Shown: piece after piece, positions 5,574-7,151 of the stretch
How the letters are laid out: each line of letters opens with the position of its first letter
How positions within the stretch are numbered: the first letter of the stretch is position 1
Assembly (NCBI GenBank): GCA_964490005.1
Contig: CAZBBB010000131.1
Coordinates: 1-7,151, forward strand
Reading direction: 5' to 3'
DNA: 7,151 bases
Origin: CAZBBB01 sp964490005
GTDB taxonomy: Bacteria > Planctomycetota > B15-G4
The notes under the pieces: model-generated
Databases searched by the model: none
What the model was told of the DNA's origin: nothing
Seen by the model: the letters and a program-made list of their open reading frames with translations, nothing else
Made by a program: the position numbers and the translations under genes

Positions 5574-7151
5574 GGAGCCCGGCCGGCGCCTGCATCCTGC
5601 TGGTCGCGCTCGTCGCGCTCGTCGCGAACGGCGCGTCCGCGCAGGGCCCCGACATCGCCGTGCTCGTCGAGCCGCCGACCGGCGAGGTCGGCCTGCGCAT
5701 GCTCGTCACCGTCTCCGTCACCGGGCCCGACGGCGCCGATTGCGCGCTCATCGAGGTGCCGGCGCTGCAGGGGGGGCGGTTGTCGCTGGTGCAGGGCCCG
5801 TCGATCAGCCAGACCACGACGAGCATCAACGGGCGCGTGTCGCGCTCGCTGCGCACCGAGTGGCGCTTCCACCTCGTGCCGGAGGTCGCCGGCCCGCTGC
5901 TGCTGCCGCCCTTCACGCTCAACTGCCGCGGGCAGACGACGCCGTCGCGCGCGATGACGCTGCAGGTGGCGGCGTCCTCGCTGGGTCCCGACGTGGTCGG
6001 CCTGAAGGTGCGCTCGAGCACCGACGAGCTGTGGGTGGGGCAGGTGTTCACGCTCGACGTCGAGGCCGAGATCGACGAGCGGCAGCTCGACCAGCTCGTG
6101 CAGGGCGGGCTCGAACTGCAGCTGCCCTGGCTGGGCGGCATGCCGGGGTTGCTGCGCCTGTCGAGCCCGCCGCCGGCCGGCAACGGCGTGCCGAAGATCG
6201 CCGTGGCGGGGCAGCCCGAGCCGCTCGCGATGCGCGCGCGCCGCGACCAGATCGACGGCCGCTCGCGCATCGTGTTCACGCGCTCGATCGACATGCTGGC
6301 CACCGAGCCGGGCCCGATCGCGCTGCCCGAGTCGCGCTTCTCGGCGACGATCGCGACCGAGGTGCAGCCCGACCGCGGCGACGTGTTCTCGGGGCTGTTC
6401 GGCGAGCGCATGGTCGTGACGCGCGCCAGCGTCGTCGACGCGCGCGCGCCCGGGCCGCAGCTCACCGTGCGCGCCCCGCCGGCCGAGGGGCGCCCGGCCT
6501 CCTTCACCAACGCGGTGGGGACCTTCCTGCTCTCGGGCAGCGCGGGGCCGACGAGCCTGCGCGTGGGCGAGAGCTGCGTCGTGTCGCTCGTGCTCAGCGG
6601 GCAGGGCAATCTCGACTTCGTGACCTGGCCGGCCTTCGACGAGCTGTCGCGCGACTTCCGGATCTTCGGCAAGACCGAGCGCAAACCGCCGGGCGCGCGC
6701 GTGCTCGACCTGTCGATCTCGCCCAAGACCGAGCGCGTGACGGAGATCCCGGCGCTCGAGGTCTCGGCCTTCGACCCGGCGACGGGCGCCTACCAGCGCC
6801 TGAGCGCCGGGCCCTGGCCGCTGACCGTCGCGCCCGGCGGCGAGGACGGCCTGGCCACGCTCGAGACGCCCGGCGAGACGCTCTCGTCCTTGGCGACGAT
6901 CCGCGAAGAGCTGCCGGCGCCGGCCGGCGCGCGCTGGCCCGCGTGGGTCTGGCTGCTGCCGGGCGTGGCGCTGCTGCTGGGCGGCGAGGCGCTGGCGCGG
7001 CGTCGGCTGTGGGCGCAGCGCAACCCGCACCTGCTCGCGCGGCGCGCCGCGGCGGCGAACCTGCGCGCGGCGCTCTCCGCGGCGGGTACGGTGCGCGACG
7101 TCTCGGTCGCCTTCGGCAAGTATCTCGCGGCGCGCCTCGACGGCCCGCCCG
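5570..7151 (+). CDS. batD: BatD-like membrane protein with exported beta domains (3' end cut by window)
   Basis: The frame from GTG 5570 stays open for 527 codons to the right edge, so the protein is nearly complete but lacks its C-terminus. The N-terminus is a signal peptide with a hydrophobic core (ILLVALVALVA) and a likely cut after ASA at residue 24. The exported part shows at least three beta-sandwich-like units, each opening with a 'VG...V.L/V' strand (Val40-Gly41, Val156-Gly157, Val332-Gly333). The first contains SINGRVSRSLRTEWRFHLVP and LLLPPFTL, the hallmark BatD pattern of an NG turn, then a conserved Leu-x-Pro and an xPP strand. A membrane segment follows at about 456-475, then a basic, helical, probably cytoplasmic tail (NPHLLARRAAAANLRAAL...FGKYLAARL). 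The GTG overlaps the batC stop (GTGA), with GGAG at 5558-5561 eight bases upstream. The beta domains suggest binding to exported or membrane partners; the actual ligand is unknown. Confidence 0.92.
   Translation, partial: MRSPAGACILLVALVALVANGASAQGPDIAVLVEPPTGEVGLRMLVTVSVTGPDGADCALIEVPALQGGRLSLVQGPSISQTTTSINGRVSRSLRTEWRFHLVPEVAGPLLLPPFTLNCRGQTTPSRAMTLQVAASSLGPDVVGLKVRSSTDELWVGQVFTLDVEAEIDERQLDQLVQGGLELQLPWLGGMPGLLRLSSPPPAGNGVPKIAVAGQPEPLAMRARRDQIDGRSRIVFTRSIDMLATEPGPIALPESRFSATIATEVQPDRGDVFSGLFGERMVVTRASVVDARAPGPQLTVRAPPAEGRPASFTNAVGTFLLSGSAGPTSLRVGESCVVSLVLSGQGNLDFVTWPAFDELSRDFRIFGKTERKPPGARVLDLSISPKTERVTEIPALEVSAFDPATGAYQRLSAGPWPLTVAPGGEDGLATLETPGETLSSLATIREELPAPAGARWPAWVWLLPGVALLLGGEALARRRLWAQRNPHLLARRAAAANLRAALSAAGTVRDVSVAFGKYLAARLDGPP

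Overview
This is a very GC-rich, gene-dense bacterial window in which every gene lies on the + strand. By eye about three quarters of the bases are G or C, and third codon positions are almost always G or C. It holds most of one operon of the MoxR AAA+ ATPase / von Willebrand factor A (VWA) / 'Bat' type (Bacteroides aerotolerance genes). The sequence does not fix the organism. The GC content, the GGAGG-type ribosome sites and the complete MoxR-DUF58-BatA-BatB-BatC-BatD order suit a high-GC, diderm-type bacterium such as a planctomycete, a myxobacterium or a related environmental lineage; this is only an inference.

Layout: (1) 1-619, the C-terminal part of a MoxR AAA+ ATPase, cut by the left edge. 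(2) 620-822, a 203-base gap without a convincing gene, holding an imperfect palindrome (659-735), nested short direct repeats and a second hairpin (761-797). (3) 823-1719, a soluble DUF58 protein with a VWA-like metal site. (4) 1716-2702, a membrane protein with a signal peptide or lipobox, an exported beta domain, one membrane segment and a cytoplasmic DUF4381-like helical domain. (5) 2699-3661, BatA-like. (6) 3658-4662, BatB-like. (7) 4659-5573, BatC-like TPR protein with an acidic Gln/Glu/Pro tail. (8) 5570-7151, BatD-like, open at the right edge.

From DUF58 to BatD, all five junctions are 4-base stop/start overlaps (GTGA or ATGA), so the six genes are almost certainly co-transcribed and translationally coupled. 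The inferred arrangement has the MoxR ATPase and DUF58 in the cytoplasm and BatA and BatB anchored in the inner membrane with MIDAS metal sites. BatC would bind partners through TPRs in the periplasm, and BatD and the gene-4 protein would span the membrane with large exported beta domains. MoxR/VWA pairs are generally viewed as chaperone-like or metal-insertion systems, and Bat genes have been linked to stress tolerance, but the substrate here cannot be read from sequence.

The system belongs to a known but poorly understood class. The less ordinary points are the palindromic insert that splits moxR from the rest, the uninterrupted chain of overlaps, and the gene-4 protein, which looks like a small version of BatD.
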